Below, piece by piece: positions 10,705 through 23,373 of a stretch of 64,000 nt of DNA. Every line of letters begins with the position of its first letter. Positions within the stretch are counted from its first letter, which is position 1. The notes under the pieces were generated by a model. That model was not told the origin of the DNA. It worked only from the letters and a program-made list of their open reading frames with translations, and ran no database searches. The DNA is from Membranipora membranacea (Eukaryota; Bryozoa; Gymnolaemata; Cheilostomatida; Membraniporidae), in NCBI GenBank assembly GCA_914767715.1, contig OU612065.1, positions 31,870,001 to 31,934,000 on the forward strand, given 5' to 3'. Made by a program: the position numbers and the translations under genes.

Positions 10705-13375
10705 TCAGTTAGTTTTCTGATTAGACCTTTGTGATGACGTAGAATTGGCTGCCTCCTCGGCTGTAGAACTGCGACGTCTCAGCACCCTGAGAGCTCCTAA
10801 TACCATCTTACGATACCAGTATAAATTCATAGCATCGAGAGTAAGTGTGCCGGGGAGGTGATAGTATGTAAGTGGTGCCTCCTGACTCATATATAGGGTA
10901 TAATAAGAATAAGGCAATGGGATTATCCTGGCTCTTGTGAATGTGAACAACATTAATAGTCCGTTGTAATAGAAAGCACTTCCCCATTTCATATCACAGT
11001 CGTGTAGAATTACCATGTAAAACAAAGATTGATGGTACTGTAACATCATGTAAACAACTCTGAATGCTTGGATATAGCCAAATTTAAACTAAAAGCACCT
11101 CAAATATGAGTTTGTTTCCACTAAAATGCTAAACAGGTACGTAGTTCTAGGGGACGCAGGGACGCTCTGCTTGCCCTAGAATGGTCAACAGAGTGGCCTT
11201 AAACTGCTTCGATTGAATATTCCATATCAGAATCAGCTCATTCGGGACTTCCATATGCTATTTAAATCATTAAAATGATACCCTTTCCTTCACACCCTCA
11301 TCGATTTCTGCCGCCCCTACCATTTTTCCTAAGCTACAGCGCTGCTGTATCACTGATCGCACATGAGTAAGCTATTCGATATATTTTTTATCATCTTTGA
11401 TTTCAACGTTGATATTCATGTTCAACTCATCAGATATGCGTACATTAGGAAATAAACTTGATTCAGTGCAAATACCTTATGCTACGCTCATTTATTACCT
11501 CAAATTTACGTTTATAGTTGACAGTTCAGCAAACAGCCTTCGCATTGCAAGATATAGGTATAGTTTCATTTCCTGCAAAACGAATAAAGTAAATATGATT
11601 CGCTATAATTTCATCTTTGAAGCATTTGTAAATTATTCAAGGCGATGGAACTCAGAATATATCTTGGCCAATACTAAGGTCGCAGCTCTGCAACTATATA
11701 TGCAATGCTTTGTGATGAATTCATCAAGTACCAAGCAGCACATAAACTTTATTCACCACAGCTCTTGGTCTATAGTTGTACCATGCAAACCCACTGATAT
11801 ATATTCCTGGATTATGGGAACATATCTGACCCCTGAACAAGCCCATGGCAATTTACGTATGATTGCTGGAAAAAATTTCTCATCTATGACTGGTCCAAAA
11901 GTTCAGTAATGCTACAGCCGACCCCTTGTAAATATTTTCTCTAAGTTTTTAAAGGTCGTTACTGGGAAGTCAGTCAAAGCCGAATGTTAAAACTGCCAAA
12001 ATTTTAGCTAGATCCAACTACTGACACAAAGTTATATACTGATGTAATTTTTTCACAAATAAGCATACTGTGTATTTTGCCACAAATCCATGTGCAAACC
12101 TGATCTACTCATTATCATTATGGTCTGAAGTAATTAAAATTTTCTAAATGCAGTCACTTTGCTCACGGAGACAAGACAAGTACTAGATGAGTTCATTTGG
12201 TACTGTAGTGTTCTTGAGTTCTGCTTACCCAGACAAAATAGAAAGGCAGGATGGTTGTAATATGATGTACAATAAAGATTGCTTCTCCTATCTTCTTATA
12301 ATGGTAAATGAGCACAATCGTATCTGAAAAACAAATCATCGTATTTATTTTAACGATAAGATAGTACAACTACCAGCTACCAGACACACTACCATCAACC
12401 AGAAGTTCACCAGTTTACATTGTTTGTCAAACTCACTCTTATTAACATTCAATCTCCATTATCGAAGATACTCTAGCTAACTGTTTGAGGGTTAGGTAAG
12501 CCAATGTGTTAGCTCCGAATGGTTGGGTAGGATCTTTCCCCCCCCCCCCTCACAGACCAACCAATCGGAATATATTGGCTAGGCTTTGACAAGGCTTTGG
12601 CTCCTTTGTTTGACCATATAATCAGTCCTTACTGATATCTTCATTCCCCATACTGCTGATGTTCCCGTCAGTAATGAGGCTCAGACTTTGGTTCACAGAA
12701 TTCAATGGAAACAAAGTAACTTCCTAATAGCCTGTAAGTCTCTTAGTCGAAAAAAATTCATAGAGGTTAATTTCTTTATTTTTTTCAGCTCACATTTATG
12801 TAAAGTAATGATCTTACCTGCAATCATATATCCACAAGCTATCGTACATACAATCAGACTATCATGACTGACCCCTCTTAAAATGTGAGAGAAGCACATT
12901 TGAAATTTAAAGATTATATTATGATGCTACAAAAAAGACCAGGGGTAAAAAACAAGAGCTAACAGTTATTTTGCAAAATAATTTGGTACAAAAATAGTTA
13001 AACACATCTAAAAATTGAAAGTTTGCGCAAAACGTGCCAAAAAAATCCTTATCTATATTGAAGAATGCTAACTACAAAGAAAAACAAGTAGTGTACTACT
13101 CAATTGGAGAATTTCAGATCAATGTTCAGAAAAAATTGACCTGCTATTGCGAAATTAAATCCTTGATTTGTGTCTGTATGGCCAACTAAAAGAGTTTATT
13201 GGAATTTGCTTGGCAGTTATAGGCTGCTGCAATTGGTGAACAGCAAGCTGTGGAAACAGTCATCAGTTATCATTAATACAAATCTCAGGAAGTCTGCATT
13301 CAACTTCTCATCGTAAACAAACAGATAGAAAGAGAGAAAGCTGATAATTATTGCATGGACGGAGGAGACAATAAT
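10705..13375 (-). pseudogene. TLC-domain membrane protein (TLCD4/TMEM56-like), copy T1
   Basis: Five exons on the - strand: 13,375-13,284 (VSSVHAIIISFLSFYLFVYD), 12,876-12,818 (VSHDSLIVCTIACGYMIA), 12,323-12,229 (IYHYKKIGEAIFIVHH), 11,572-11,499 (LAMRRLFAELSTINVNLR) and 11,014-10,705 (YYNGLLML to LDAMNLYWYRKMVLGALR, then stop). Phases 2, 1, 0, 2 all match across introns. The order reproduces a TLC domain: the SSVHA start, the HH pair, the FAELST..N.R strand, NGLLM and the final NLYW-KM segment. TLC proteins are multi-pass membrane proteins of lipid handling. Two splice sites are damaged: the donor at 13,283 reads AT instead of GT, and the acceptor before the last exon reads CAT instead of CAG. 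The N-terminal exon was not found. Confidence 0.75.
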
Positions 13376-13636
13376 CTGAAAAATAAATTGAGCTTTTAAA
13401 ATAATCTAATCAGTTACCAGTGGGCAAAATCTAGTGGTAGCTAGGTTGCTACAACATATCCTGACATGTGATACCATACCATAGTGCTAGAAATAAAGCT
13501 GTGTTTCCAATAAGCGCATAATAATAGAAGCTCTAGTCTCTGACCTCGTTATCATCTCCCCCAAACACCATTGTGATTGTCGTGACCTGAATTATAAAGT
13601 CAATTTACTATGAGGTAACGTCTTGAGCCAGTCATG

Positions 13637-13846
13637 CTACCAACAAAATGATCGTGTGCCGAGGCCATGTAACTCAGCCATTTCATTAGTGATTAAACCA
13701 ATTTTTCTGTAGGATAGTCCTTTGACATAGTCTATACCTGCAGCACAGCAATAATGGAGCTGCCTTCCATCAAGAAAGGCAACTCCGTGCCCCAGAGTTC
13801 TATTGAGACCTAAATATGTCTTCTTGGTTTGTATTGTTTTCCCATT
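13637..13846 (-). other. Unrecognised open frame upstream of TLC copy T1
   Basis: A 70-codon open stretch without an early ATG, containing GLNRTLGHGVAFLDGRQLHY and GLITNEMAELHGLGT. A good donor (GCTGCAG/GTATAG) lies inside it. It recurs at 50,276-50,485, but that whole region is a near-identical duplicate, so conservation says little. It could be an upstream exon of a - strand gene or chance. Confidence 0.2.
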
Positions 13847-14503
13847 TTAAGGACTCAGTCTAGGTGAATCATTTCAGGTCCTTTGCTGCAGAGACAAACA
13901 TATGCCACAACACTTTACACATGCGCTGAGAGGATTAAATGTGGTACTACATCATAAGAGAAAGTCTACTTATGCTTTCGAAGGTCAGATTGGAGATCTT
14001 CATAGACTCCCTAAGGGGAACTAAAATGTCTCTCTGATTTGGCATCTTGACTAACAGCCTTTTCATTATAGGGCCAATTTTGTCAAAACATTTCTTCGCC
14101 CATGCTAATCATTCATGTAATAAGTAACCCTGTAGAATGATTTTGTAATGTTTACTTTCTTCACAATGCAATACACAAAAGCCCCTGACTAGCAAGATCA
14201 AAGGAAGCCATATCACTGAAACCAGGCTAAAATTGGTCACCAAATGAGAGGGTTAAACCATAGATTGTCACTCGCTCCATTCTCCCTGCTCGCTCTTTGA
14301 CAGTATTTGATGTTATTGAGAGGACTCAGGCGCTTTGTGGGATTGTCTCCTACCAAACATACTAGGTTAATCTTAGAGTAAAATCCAAAATCTGGTATCC
14401 GCAACATGGAGGCTTGTTACTGGGTGCAATCAAGGAGTTAACTCAAACTCCTAGATGCAATGCACTATATTTGTATTGATGTGATATCTGATTTGCAGTC
14501 CAA
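13847..14503. other. Spacer upstream of TLC copy T1
   Basis: No gene that I can support. A short - strand frame near 14,000-14,090 (PIMKRLLVKMPNQRD) is open but unproven. From about 14,195 the sequence is the upstream block seen at position 1. Confidence 0.4.
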
Positions 14504-14559
14504 CAGGGAGGGTGGGATGGTGGGTGGGATTCATGCCACCCTCCATCCCACCCTCCCTG
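14504..14559. repeat. G-rich hairpin insertion, copy 2
   Basis: Same palindrome as at 295, preceded here by TCCAA. Arms and GGG runs are unchanged. Confidence 0.8.
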
Positions 14560-14729
14560 AGTCCACAGCCAGGGAAAAAATGCTGCATTAGAAGTTGCAT
14601 TCTCATTGGTGTAAAGGGGACAACTCATTATTATCAAATAAAATGAGTATTTTTGACCAATCAGGTGTGGTCTAACATAATTTTATTCTTCACAGTTTTA
14701 ATGTCAGAGGAAGGTCATTACAGCCATGC

Positions 14730-15070
14730 GTAATTCGGCATTCTGGGATGCCATCGGCTTAGCCGGGAAAACCCATGGCTGGTGGTATTCCACTACATAT
14801 ATCGAGCACACATACAGATGGTCAACTGGCCATTACAACTAACTAGCTCACTTATCTGACCTAACAAGGTTACACACTTATCATACACCATTGGTATCCA
14901 ATCCATTCATACTCTCACCTGGACATACTGACAGACCCACTCGACAATTATCTCTCTGGTAATTATTATTTACATCTAAACCTTCTTGCATACTGATATA
15001 AATCTTAGCTGGGCTAAGTTGAACCACCTTGCGATTAGCATCCAACCACGTATCGCATATATGCTCAGAA
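14730..15070. mobile_element. Insertion-like segment with a short - strand ORF, shortened copy
   Basis: Absent from the upstream blocks near 645, 25,110 and 35,113, where AATAAATAT runs almost directly into AGAAATTTGGC. A fuller version is at 51,490-52,085. A - strand ORF at 15,117-14,881 (starting in flanking sequence) reads ICDTWLDANRKVVQLSPAKI and has a good donor after VCPG (CCAG/GTGAGA). I do not recognise it. No terminal repeats were seen. Confidence 0.35.
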
Positions 15071-15141
15071 ATTTGGCATTCTTTTAAAAATTTACTGATA
15101 ACAAATCTATGCTCCAACAGCCACTGAATTTAATATCATCC

Positions 15142-15387
15142 AGGGGGGGTCTTTCAATTAGAAAGAGTGATGCTTTACTAAAGCAAGTTATCACTATCAC
15201 ATCGCTCAAAATTATCACTCACTATGTGTATCAATTAGAGAAAATCGCTCCCAAATTGCTCACTCAGAATGTATATAGATTACATCAAGTGACTGAGCCA
15301 TCTGAAAGCGATACCCCTAGCAGGTATCACTCACTGAGTGAGCGATAAGATTGCGATTTTGGCTGTTTCTAATCGAAAGACCCCCCT
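15142..15387. mobile_element. MITE with AGGGGGGTCTTTC termini, copy 2
   Basis: About 246 bp. Termini are AGGGGGGGTCTTTCAATTAG and the complement of AGGGGGGTCTTTCGATTAGA. Almost identical to the copy at 52,166. Internal CACTCACTGAGTGAGCG adds a second small palindrome. Confidence 0.8.
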
Positions 15388-15399
15388 GACTCACTGAGA

Positions 15400-15432
15400 G
15401 CAAGGAGTAATAGCTCCCCTGTTACTCCTTGC
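15400..15432. repeat. Small hairpin insertion GCAAGGAGTAA, copy 2
   Basis: Perfect 11-bp arms around TAGCTCCCCTG, 12 bp right of the MITE. Confidence 0.75.
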
Positions 15433-15892
15433 AGAGAGTGAGGCTGCTATTTACAAATCAAGCAATGTACATGGAATGGAATTGTTCAATCGGAACAGTT
15501 GATGAACTCTCTTTCCTTTGTTAAAGGCCCAAAAACACTTTGATGTAGATCACCTGTCATGTTATATATGTATAATATATATGAGAATAGAATTGCTACT
15601 ATCAAGTTCATATCCATTAATTGCGCTGTACACCCTGGGTCTCCACCAGGGCTCTCAACCTGAGAGGAGTCAAAACCTGAGTTCCGCCGTTACCATGTCG
15701 CGCAGCGGCATTTCAAAAGCATGAAACGCCCTGTGCATGAACAGCTAAGGTTTCCATAGGGGTTTGTAAGCCTCCCCGATGAATTATAGGCCTACTCACC
15801 TTTCAATGCCTAAGCTTACTAATTTTGCTCACCTAAGCTTACTAATTCAAAGCTCGCTCACGGTTTTTGCTGATTACAGTTATTGTAGCGTT

Positions 15893-17034
15893 ATGCTGGG
15901 ACGACTTATTGTGAATATAGCAAACCAATCAGATAAAACTTTGAGACAAAAAGGAGCAATGAGTGAAGTCATACATTCAGATAAAGCTGCGAATGAGACC
16001 GTCAAATCAGCTGCTAAACGTATCGCTGCAGAGTCCGAAGATGTCGTCTCTCTGAACAAATGTATCAAACTTGATGATGAGGTAGGTTATGGGGTGTTTG
16101 ATGATCAAACTATGAATATATCTGGCCATTCAACATAGTTGTATCAATGATTCCTTTTGTTGCTAGCGTCCTAGCTCATTAGACTATCACATGACTATCA
16201 TACTTGTCCATGCGTGATGCACTTACCATTATTCTGTCTTGACAAAAAATTGAAAAATATAAAAAAAGTCACATGCAATATATACTGTGTCTCTTGCAGA
16301 CCACTCTATCTACCCCAGTAGAGAGGAAGCCTAAACTGAAGAGGAAGAAGATAGCTTTACTCACATTATACAGTGGCAAAAGGTTATCACGGTGTTCAGA
16401 TTCAGTGAGTTTCTCAAATTTGCTGCTGTATGTATGATGTACGCAACTTGCAAGGCTTGATATTAGATAATAGCGATACTACAGACCTAAACATTGATAT
16501 TTATGGTCAAATCATGTTCGAGATCAAGGCAACTTCTGTATGGGTATTTAGGGTCAGTACTCAGTTTTCTCCTGTATTGGATATCTAGCGCCTTCATACA
16601 TCCTCTGATAATTTAGATAATAACACGAGATATATCTGTGAGTGCTTTTGATAGTTTTCATCTTGCTTTATTTATGATTATATAACTGTGCAATTTCTAC
16701 TACAAAACCTCTCATCTCCTCATGGTGAGGGAGCAATTTATATCTACTCCCCCCCCCCACAAATATCAAGGCCACATGCTTAGTTTAACAGATCACACAC
16801 TATGTCTATCTAATTCAGATTGGGTTCTTGACTTTTTTCTCTCTCAATACAAGACATGTGTATATAGTATGGCCCTTGCTGTTGATTTGCATATTATGAT
16901 TTTGATTGTGATATGTATGTTTATATCTCATGTGTTGCAGAATAACCGGACACAAGACGATAGAATCGGAGCTGGTTGATGCTTTACACACCAGTAACCT
17001 AATTGACCAGAGTTGTGCGGACGATATGAGTAAG
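15893..17034 (+). pseudogene. PUS1-like fragment, copy D
   Basis: Exon e1 15,893-16,081 is open. Exon e2 16,300-16,404 has one extra A in GGCAAAAGGTT (others GGCAAAGGTT), which breaks the YSGKGYHG motif by frameshift. Exon e3 16,941-17,034 is open (IESELVDALHTSNLIDQ, ending DDMSK). Copy H at 52.9 kb carries the same extra A, so the broken unit was copied. e1 and e3 remain well preserved, so the lesion looks recent relative to divergence from the other copies. Confidence 0.75.
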
Positions 17035-17204
17035 GTATATATGTAAAAAAGCTGCTCATGTAGTCTGACATACCCTAATAATGGAACTTGGTCCGTGTAT
17101 AACCAGGAGATTAGGTCATATCATTAATATTATAACCCTGGGAAAAGTGAAATCGACGGGTTACTCTTCAACATACCCTTATGTTTTGTGTTATCCACTA
17201 AGAG

Positions 17205-17513
17205 ATTAGTGATCCGATACTATTTGAAGTACCCTTTGATGGAGAACCCACAACTAAGTGCCTCACTTTAGCTGTATATAGTGTCCTGTCCAGGTTTATT
17301 AATAAGTGTATGATGAAACATGACAAAACTATAGCCCTGCGGGTATTGACTCCCGTATTGCCTATCAGGAGTTGCCTCCTCTGTTCAAATGAAGGAACAA
17401 CTCCCGGTCATTTGCCAAGATCTATTATTAAATTGGCTACATGTACGATCTTAGTTTTAACTATATTGTGTTTTGAACACTGTATCAGGAGCGCAGCAAC
17501 AAATTATGATTAA
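17205..17513 (+). CDS. FDGEPTTKC-family ORF, copy 3
   Basis: Open from ISDPILFEVPFDGEPTTKC through FINKCMMKHDKT to a stop after SAATNYD. Among the longest versions. Unknown function; see copy 1 for the reasoning on coding potential. Confidence 0.4.
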   Translation: MSDPILFEVPFDGEPTTKCLTLAVYSVLSRFINKCMMKHDKTIALRVLTPVLPIRSCLLCSNEGTTPGHLPRSIIKLATCTILVLTILCFEHCIRSAATNYD

Positions 17514-17651
17514 CATAGCAATTAACATTCTCAAATACTTTGTTATATTATATATCAGTCCTTTTTTTCAAACTCATTAATTGAGGGGGGGCATTAGTTC
17601 ATCCAAGTGCCGCATGGACTTGAGCACCTAAACTGCTGTATAGGCATACAC

Positions 17652-18098
17652 TTAATATAAACCTAGACAAGACACTTATACAACTGAAGTTAGGCATTTA
17701 ATTGTAAGGTGTAGTAGCATTGTTGTTATCATTGCCTTGCAGCTCATAAACCAGGTTTTTTCTTGATAACTTCCATAATCAAGCAGATTTTGAGTTTGAA
17801 ATTTGCTTTGCAATCAGCAGCATATTGTTATCATCGTTATGTTATTTTCTTTTCAAGAAATTGTTTCCCTAGGATTGTATCAAACTGTTCATTATAAGCT
17901 GTTAAGTCTATTGTAATTTTCAAACATAAAATCCGATCAAAATTGATCGAGTTATAAACAAAAACCTTGTGTATTAGCTGCAAGGCAATGATAACACCAA
18001 TGCTACTTCACCTTCCAATGCTGTTACGTCGCCCACAACCAAATTTCTCCTGTCAAGGCTAATGCTCCTCCGTATAGTGGCCTGTCTAGGTTTATTAT
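17652..18098. mobile_element. Foldback MITE, copy M4
   Basis: Full-length: TTAATATAAACCTAGACAAG on the left and CCTGTCTAGGTTTATTATCA on the right. The inner arms pair through GCAGCTCATAAACCAGG and CCTTGTGTATTAGCTGC. Confidence 0.7.
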
Positions 18099-18175
18099 CA
18101 TGTCTATGTGTATAGCTTGTTTTTTGATTTATGCAGACAGGTGCTCAAATAAAGACGGTAAGAAAAGCTCAGTAG

Positions 18176-18275
18176 GTTAAACAAGAGGAGACGATTAGCC
18201 GCAATTAGAATCGGATGAATAGAGAGTGCTGAGAACCTCATATTGAAGATGGCCAGAACTACTCACTTTGGAAAG
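18176..18275 (+). pseudogene. Degenerate CARD-like exon
   Basis: Same exon skeleton (AGTAG acceptor, GGAAAG/GTAGAT donor) with the extra base and internal deletion of the degenerate class, plus a further loss in GGCCAGAAC. A microexon candidate before it has lost its GAAG end (GACG). Confidence 0.45.
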
Positions 18276-18620
18276 GTAGATGACAATCCTTAATTCTCAG
18301 GAATACTTTACATAATACTTTATCATAACTGATGTTAACGTACTTGCCAACAATATTACAGCATATCTCTGTTTCCTTGCTCAATAATTAATACACTACA
18401 ATGTTTTCTTGATGTTTTTGCACATTTGGCGATTTTATATGGCATTTACAATCAAATAATGAGTTGAGACCTAGCAAACTTGTTCATTGATGAAAGTTTC
18501 AGTCAATTTCACTATTTTTCGGATATCAACTGTTAACCTGCTGATTGTCAACTTCTGGACTATTGAGTAAAAAATGTCTCTCTGTCACGCAAAGCTCACT
18601 TGTCTTATAAATCCTACTAG

Positions 18621-18755
18621 GATGATGATTTGACTAAACCTGTAGTGGTGAAGGAAGCTACGCCTAAGAAGTATGCATTCCGGTCGACTGGCAGAAATCG
18701 CCCTACCATTAAGAGATGTTTGTGCTGCATTACAATGACATTTCATGGATTTGAG
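18621..18755 (+). pseudogene. Basic FHGFE exon, frame-damaged copy
   Basis: Starts GATGATGATTTG and lacks one G present in copy 6585, so the frame entered from the CARD-like exon meets TGA at once. The body of the exon (KPVVVKEATPKKYA to FHGFE) is still open in its own frame. It shares the missing G with 29,104. Confidence 0.45.
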
Positions 18756-19488
18756 GTAAATGAACAGCTCGCCCTGACACTTGAATTTATTGTGAAGAAC
18801 TGTCGCTCCAAATCCCTTCGCTCAGTTGTCTAAATTAATCACATTGAATAGAGATATGAAATGGGGGTAACTGACTGACCCAATGTGTCCCGACTTACGG
18901 ACAACTGCTTCAAAGACTTGTCTTCCATGGAAGATGCTTTATAATCCATCCAATCAAATTAATAAATGAAAATAATTATATGGCCCCAAATATTATCAAT
19001 TTTCTTTTGGCGCAATTTTATGAAGCCAACCATCAGTAACCATACATCCATATTATTGTTATCATATGTATGCGCTGTCTAAGCAGACCATACATTTCCC
19101 TAATCTGTGACCACGATATACAGCCTGATGCATTTTCCGAGTACACAGTGTATACAGTATATATGCAGTATATCACTCACACTATATATGCTGTAGGATC
19201 AATATCAAACATGATGTAATATATACCGTCACCATATATCTATATATCTATGATTGACCATTACCTAAATAAGGTGGCAACAAAGTAGTATCTCATAGTG
19301 CAATTCTCTGAATATCATTTTATGAGTATCTATGTTCATGAAGCTTATTCATCAATCATAGCATGATCATGTTGGAATTATGTTTGTATTTTCTGTTTCT
19401 GTGAGATCAAGGAGTTGTAGGTCTACAACTCCTTGGTGAGATAAGACTATTACTTCATTAACTATTGTATGATTTCTCGATTATCCAG
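18756..19488. other. Intron or spacer with TATAC/ATATCTATAT repeats
   Basis: No exon recognised. It holds short tandem motifs (GTATACAGTATATATGCAG; CCATATATCTATATATCTAT) near 19,150-19,250. Conserved counterparts lie at 29,239-29,984, 41,825-42,547 and 55,805-56,527; the last two are almost identical to each other. Confidence 0.5.
19408..19435. repeat. Small perfect palindrome insertion CAAGGAGTTGTAG, copy 1
   Basis: Arms CAAGGAGTTGTAG and CTACAACTCCTTG around GT. At 42,496 and 56,476 the sequence reads CTGTGAGATAAGAC with no palindrome, while here GTGAG is duplicated on both sides. Confidence 0.75.
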
Positions 19489-21961
19489 GGAAGTCGACCA
19501 TTAAAACAGACCCAGAGAGGCAGTCTGGTTTCACACCTCGAGGCTATCATACTATAGACTCTGTGAATGCTGCATTCAGTGCCAGAGCTCTGCCAATCAG
19601 ATCTCATAACCAGCCATTCACAAGCTACAGTCCACAGCACTACCAGAGCAGCTTGGTAAGAGAAGAGATAATCATTTCACCTGATGCCTGATGACATGTA
19701 TGATCTGATATTGTGTACATAGCAGTATGAGTAGTTCAAGTTAACCTTCGGTCCATGCTGCTGTAAGTGGCATTCTACCACCAATGATAGTTGGTCAGTA
19801 ATTGATGATGGAATGCCACCAGAACCAATCCTATCCAATGCAAATATGTATGGGTATAACTTTCATATTCCTACTTATTTTCTCTTACTCATGGACATTT
19901 TATAGTTTTCGCCCATGGGATTCCTAATGGGGTTGTGTCAGCAGTTGTCCCCTATTATATGGGGCGCTGAACAGATGACACCATAAATTTGCACTTTTTA
20001 TATAAGTTTTCATAAGAGCTAATCACACTTTTTGGTCTGGCAGCCAGGGAAATTAAGATAGAAACAAAATGAGCGGAATTAAACGGGCGAATTATGCTGA
20101 CCCGCTTTATTGGACAAAAATTGACCGAGAATATAATTTGATATTTATAATATTATTTAAATAATAAATAAATCATTAGAATAAAAAGAAATAATAATAT
20201 TCCAGCTTTGAATTTTGAATACTATATAAATTCAACCTGAAAATATTGATTGCAGAAAAGAAATTCAGAATAGCATATATATTATATATATCCAGTAGGT
20301 AAAGCCTATATATTGTGTCTATATTCTGCATTGATGACGATTTTTCTTTTAATTAACCAGACAAATAAGTGTTCTTGACTCAAGTTGAATGAGAGTTCAC
20401 AATCAACATCCAACAGTTGTAGATTCGTAGCTCGATCATGGATAATGGTGGTTTTGAGACTTGTCTTCTACTTGTGCAACTGCAAAAACTGCTTACCTGT
20501 CCTCAAATTTAAGTTAATTGACATTTTCTCTACGTTTTAGGTCAGAGAGAAATGCTGCTCACTGACACAACTCCTCCCGGTCCAGCCAATCAGAACCAGC
20601 CTGGAGTAGATATTGTGCAGCAGCCCCCTGTATCTGATGATGACTTACAAGATGCTGATCCTGCAGATATCTCTACTGCTGACTTCATAATCATGCAGTC
20701 AAGCTTTGAATGTAAGTAAACTAGGTTTATTACAGACTGGGTGGTATAAGAGCTCAGAAGGCTGCAAGTAGGGGTTTGTGGCATCACATTTAAAAAAATT
20801 GAATTGATAATCCAATTTCACAAAATTACGCTTGCAGCCATCTAAGCAGCAGACTTGAACAAATTTTGTTTTCACTTTCATAAAACCAATTTATTCCTGA
20901 GAGTGTATTCACAACACTTGATAGAAGCAGCTCGGAAAATGAACGATGTTGTTATAATTATGTTTCAACAATACAGTTGATGCTTTTTCAGCCAAAAACT
21001 CAGATTTGATGAGACTGTAATTTTGTTTTTGTTTCCAGCTTTCTCCTCACCTCGACGAGCTAGCATAGGCTCACCATTCATCAGAACACTTGTCACTGTA
21101 TTCTACAAATATGCTCATCAACTTCATATGGAGGAACTGGCAGCAACTGTAAGCTTTGCTGCATCCATTCTTTTATGCACAGTGAATATCCATAAATACA
21201 GAAAGATCTAACAGTTGTGTGTTGGTAGCTCATTGTGTATGACATGATGATAAATTTGCAATATTGACTTGAGGCAACTCGTACACTTTGAGAAGCATTT
21301 GTCAATTGATTACTTGCATGCCTTTCTCTCACTGTTTTCAATATCTAATATGTCTATATATAGATAAGACAGATGGTTGCGAAGATCGGAGTACAGCGAA
21401 CAGAATATCTGCTCAGAACCAGAACATATAACACAGCGAGAGCTCATGTCGCCTCTATGCCTCAGACTAGATGTACATTTCTTACTGAGAAGCTCTATTT
21501 TCAAACTGGAGTTAATATGAGGATAGAGAACCACCCTGGCTCACTGACAAATCCTGTGTTACCCAATCCAACAGGTACTAGGATTCACCCAGAATCTGGT
21601 GAGTCATTGCTGGGAATTATTTATTAATGTCGTTGATGAGTTTTCAACGTTATTCACTCTCTGTGATTGGAGGGGCACTTGTTTGAGTTATTCTGCCACT
21701 CCTCGGTGTAGAGATGATTGTATTCTGATAGCATATTGATAAAGAGTTTCCCATTACGGCCAATGGAACTGAGTTGATCATATCAAACATGTAAATAACT
21801 CTGATCTGATACTAATGGGTGTTCAAAGCTATAGATATTTATGTTATTGGAAGGTGCCTTACTATATTCCTATACTTATAACTGTAGATGAAACACTAAC
21901 CATTGAGAGCGAAGGGCGCACTGTCAGACAGGCCACTTACTATAAGTGGTCAGTAAGATGA
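19489..21961 (+). CDS. Caspase-like protein, p10 region without p20, copy 1
   Basis: Exons: 19,489-19,655 (TIKTDPERQSGFTPRGY), 20,546-20,711 (LLTDTTPP, ending ADFIIMQSSFE), 21,039-21,148 (SPRRASIGSPFIRTLV, ELAAT), 21,364-21,598 (IRQMVAKIG, then CTFLTEKLYFQ) and 21,888-21,961 (VRQATYYKWSVR, stop). Phases agree at every junction. In the first exon an acceptor three codon positions in (GGAAG/TCG) gives phase 0. The series matches the caspase p10 subunit: ADF, the S-x-R loop, GS-FI, a TR.N-like helix start and the LTxxLYF strand. The usual SWR reads SPR, keeping the S1-pocket Arg. An acidic Asp-rich linker precedes it, as in cleavable interdomain linkers. The p20 exons with catalytic His and Cys are absent, so it would not be a protease alone. 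All five exons are open. Confidence 0.65.
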
Positions 21962-23051
21962 AATCTATCATCTTCATACTTCCTCTGACTCCTCTACTAC
22001 AAACAGATACAGATACAGATATAGACAGTTCATGAATGTATGTAAACTCTACACAACAGGTGCTCTTATTACACTGACCATCATATCAGGTACTAGAAGT
22101 TAAGTTGATCTGACAACATTGTCACAACCACTGTTATAGGAGTTTTCACAGGGTGACAATCGAATAGAGCCTCTACAGAACCAATATATGATTTTACAAT
22201 GTATCACTCAGATAAATCATCATTATCATATAAATATTTCATTTTATTTTTGGATCGATCCTATATATCTTGGTATTCTATGATATACTGTGCTATGCAG
22301 TAGTATGTTGGATAAGGTCTTATTTTCAATTGAGTATGAGATATGTAAAATTTTTGATTCAAGAGTTTTAATCAGCCAAACTAGAATGGTAATGTATTCA
22401 TGCGAGCATCAGTTTTTCAACTTTCACCTAACCATCATTCCCTGTTAATGGTCAGACAACTCCTATTCCCAAGATGTATATTAGATAAAATGTACTGAAT
22501 ATATTATATATCAATGATACATCTTTTATTCATGATATATATATAACTAGTTCTAACCATTGCAGAAGCGCTGTTTACCTCTGGGTCACTGTACTATTTT
22601 GTTTAACTTGACTTACCTTACTGATTGACCAAATATTATGTATTTACTCATAGGCCTACAACGATGAGAATTGTTTTATTTGTGCCATGATTTGTTGCTT
22701 GCTACATACATATACCGATATAATTACCTGTACTACTTTGATTCAATCAAGACTCCTTACTGTGTCAGTAATTAAAAACTTCACCACTACTAGACAACCA
22801 GTAAGCCATAGTTATGATTATCCGACTTGAAAGTTAATTATAATCAAGGTATCAAGGCTCTTGCTGTAGATTAAAAGTTTATTTTGAATTAGAATTCGCA
22901 ACTCAGAATTCATTACAGCTCTGCTGAAACCGAAGGAGAGGAACTTCATGAAAATTTTATTTAACTTTATGTGGATGTTTCCCATTGTATAATCTCCATA
23001 GTATAATCTCGCACTAATGTGTAAAAAGGCTGATTATAGTGTGAGTTAAGC
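21962..23051. other. 3' flank of caspase-like copy 1
   Basis: No gene seen. A diverged relative of 8487-10,704, shortened and more AT-rich. It ends at the 3' end of TLC copy T2. Confidence 0.45.
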
Positions 23052-23373
23052 TCAGTTAGTTTTCTGATTAGACCTTTGTGATGACGTAGAGTTAGCGGCC
23101 TCTTCGGCTGTAGAACTGTGACGTCTCAGCAACCTGAGAGCTCCTAATACCATCTTACGATACCAGTATAAATTCTTAACATCGAGAGTAAACCCGCCCA
23201 GCAGTGTGCCTGGGAGGTGATAGTATGTTAGTGGTGCCTCTTGACCAATATATAGGGTATAATAAGAATAAGGCAATGGGATTATCCCGGCTATTGTGAA
23301 TGTGAACAAAATTAATAGTCCGTTGTAATAGTAAGCACTTCCCCACTTCATATCACAGTCGTGTAGAATTACC
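23052..23373 (-). pseudogene. TLC-domain gene, copy T2, last exon only
   Basis: The last exon is intact, with a good acceptor (TTTTACAG): VILHDCDMKWGSAYYYNGLL through FTLDVKNLYWYRKMVLGALR to a Ser/Thr-rich tail and stop. The four upstream exons are missing: past 23,440 the sequence turns into an inverted fragment and palindromes instead of the TLC intron. It cannot encode a full TLC domain. Confidence 0.7.

Noticed and set aside
11397-11909. 170-codon + strand ORF, with shorter relatives at 48,032 and 61,003
   Set aside because: It lies antisense to the TLC exon with the FAELST motif and its intron. The - strand exon has splice sites, phases and family motifs, while the + frame has no recognisable domain and is truncated in the relatives.
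13515-13560. Possible TLC first exon reading MVFGGDDNE on the - strand
   Set aside because: Too short, no membrane segment, and no match to the N-terminus expected for TLC proteins.
15109-15348. 79-codon + strand ORF, repeated at 52,133
   Set aside because: It runs across the boundary of a MITE insertion, so it did not exist before the insertion. No known domain.
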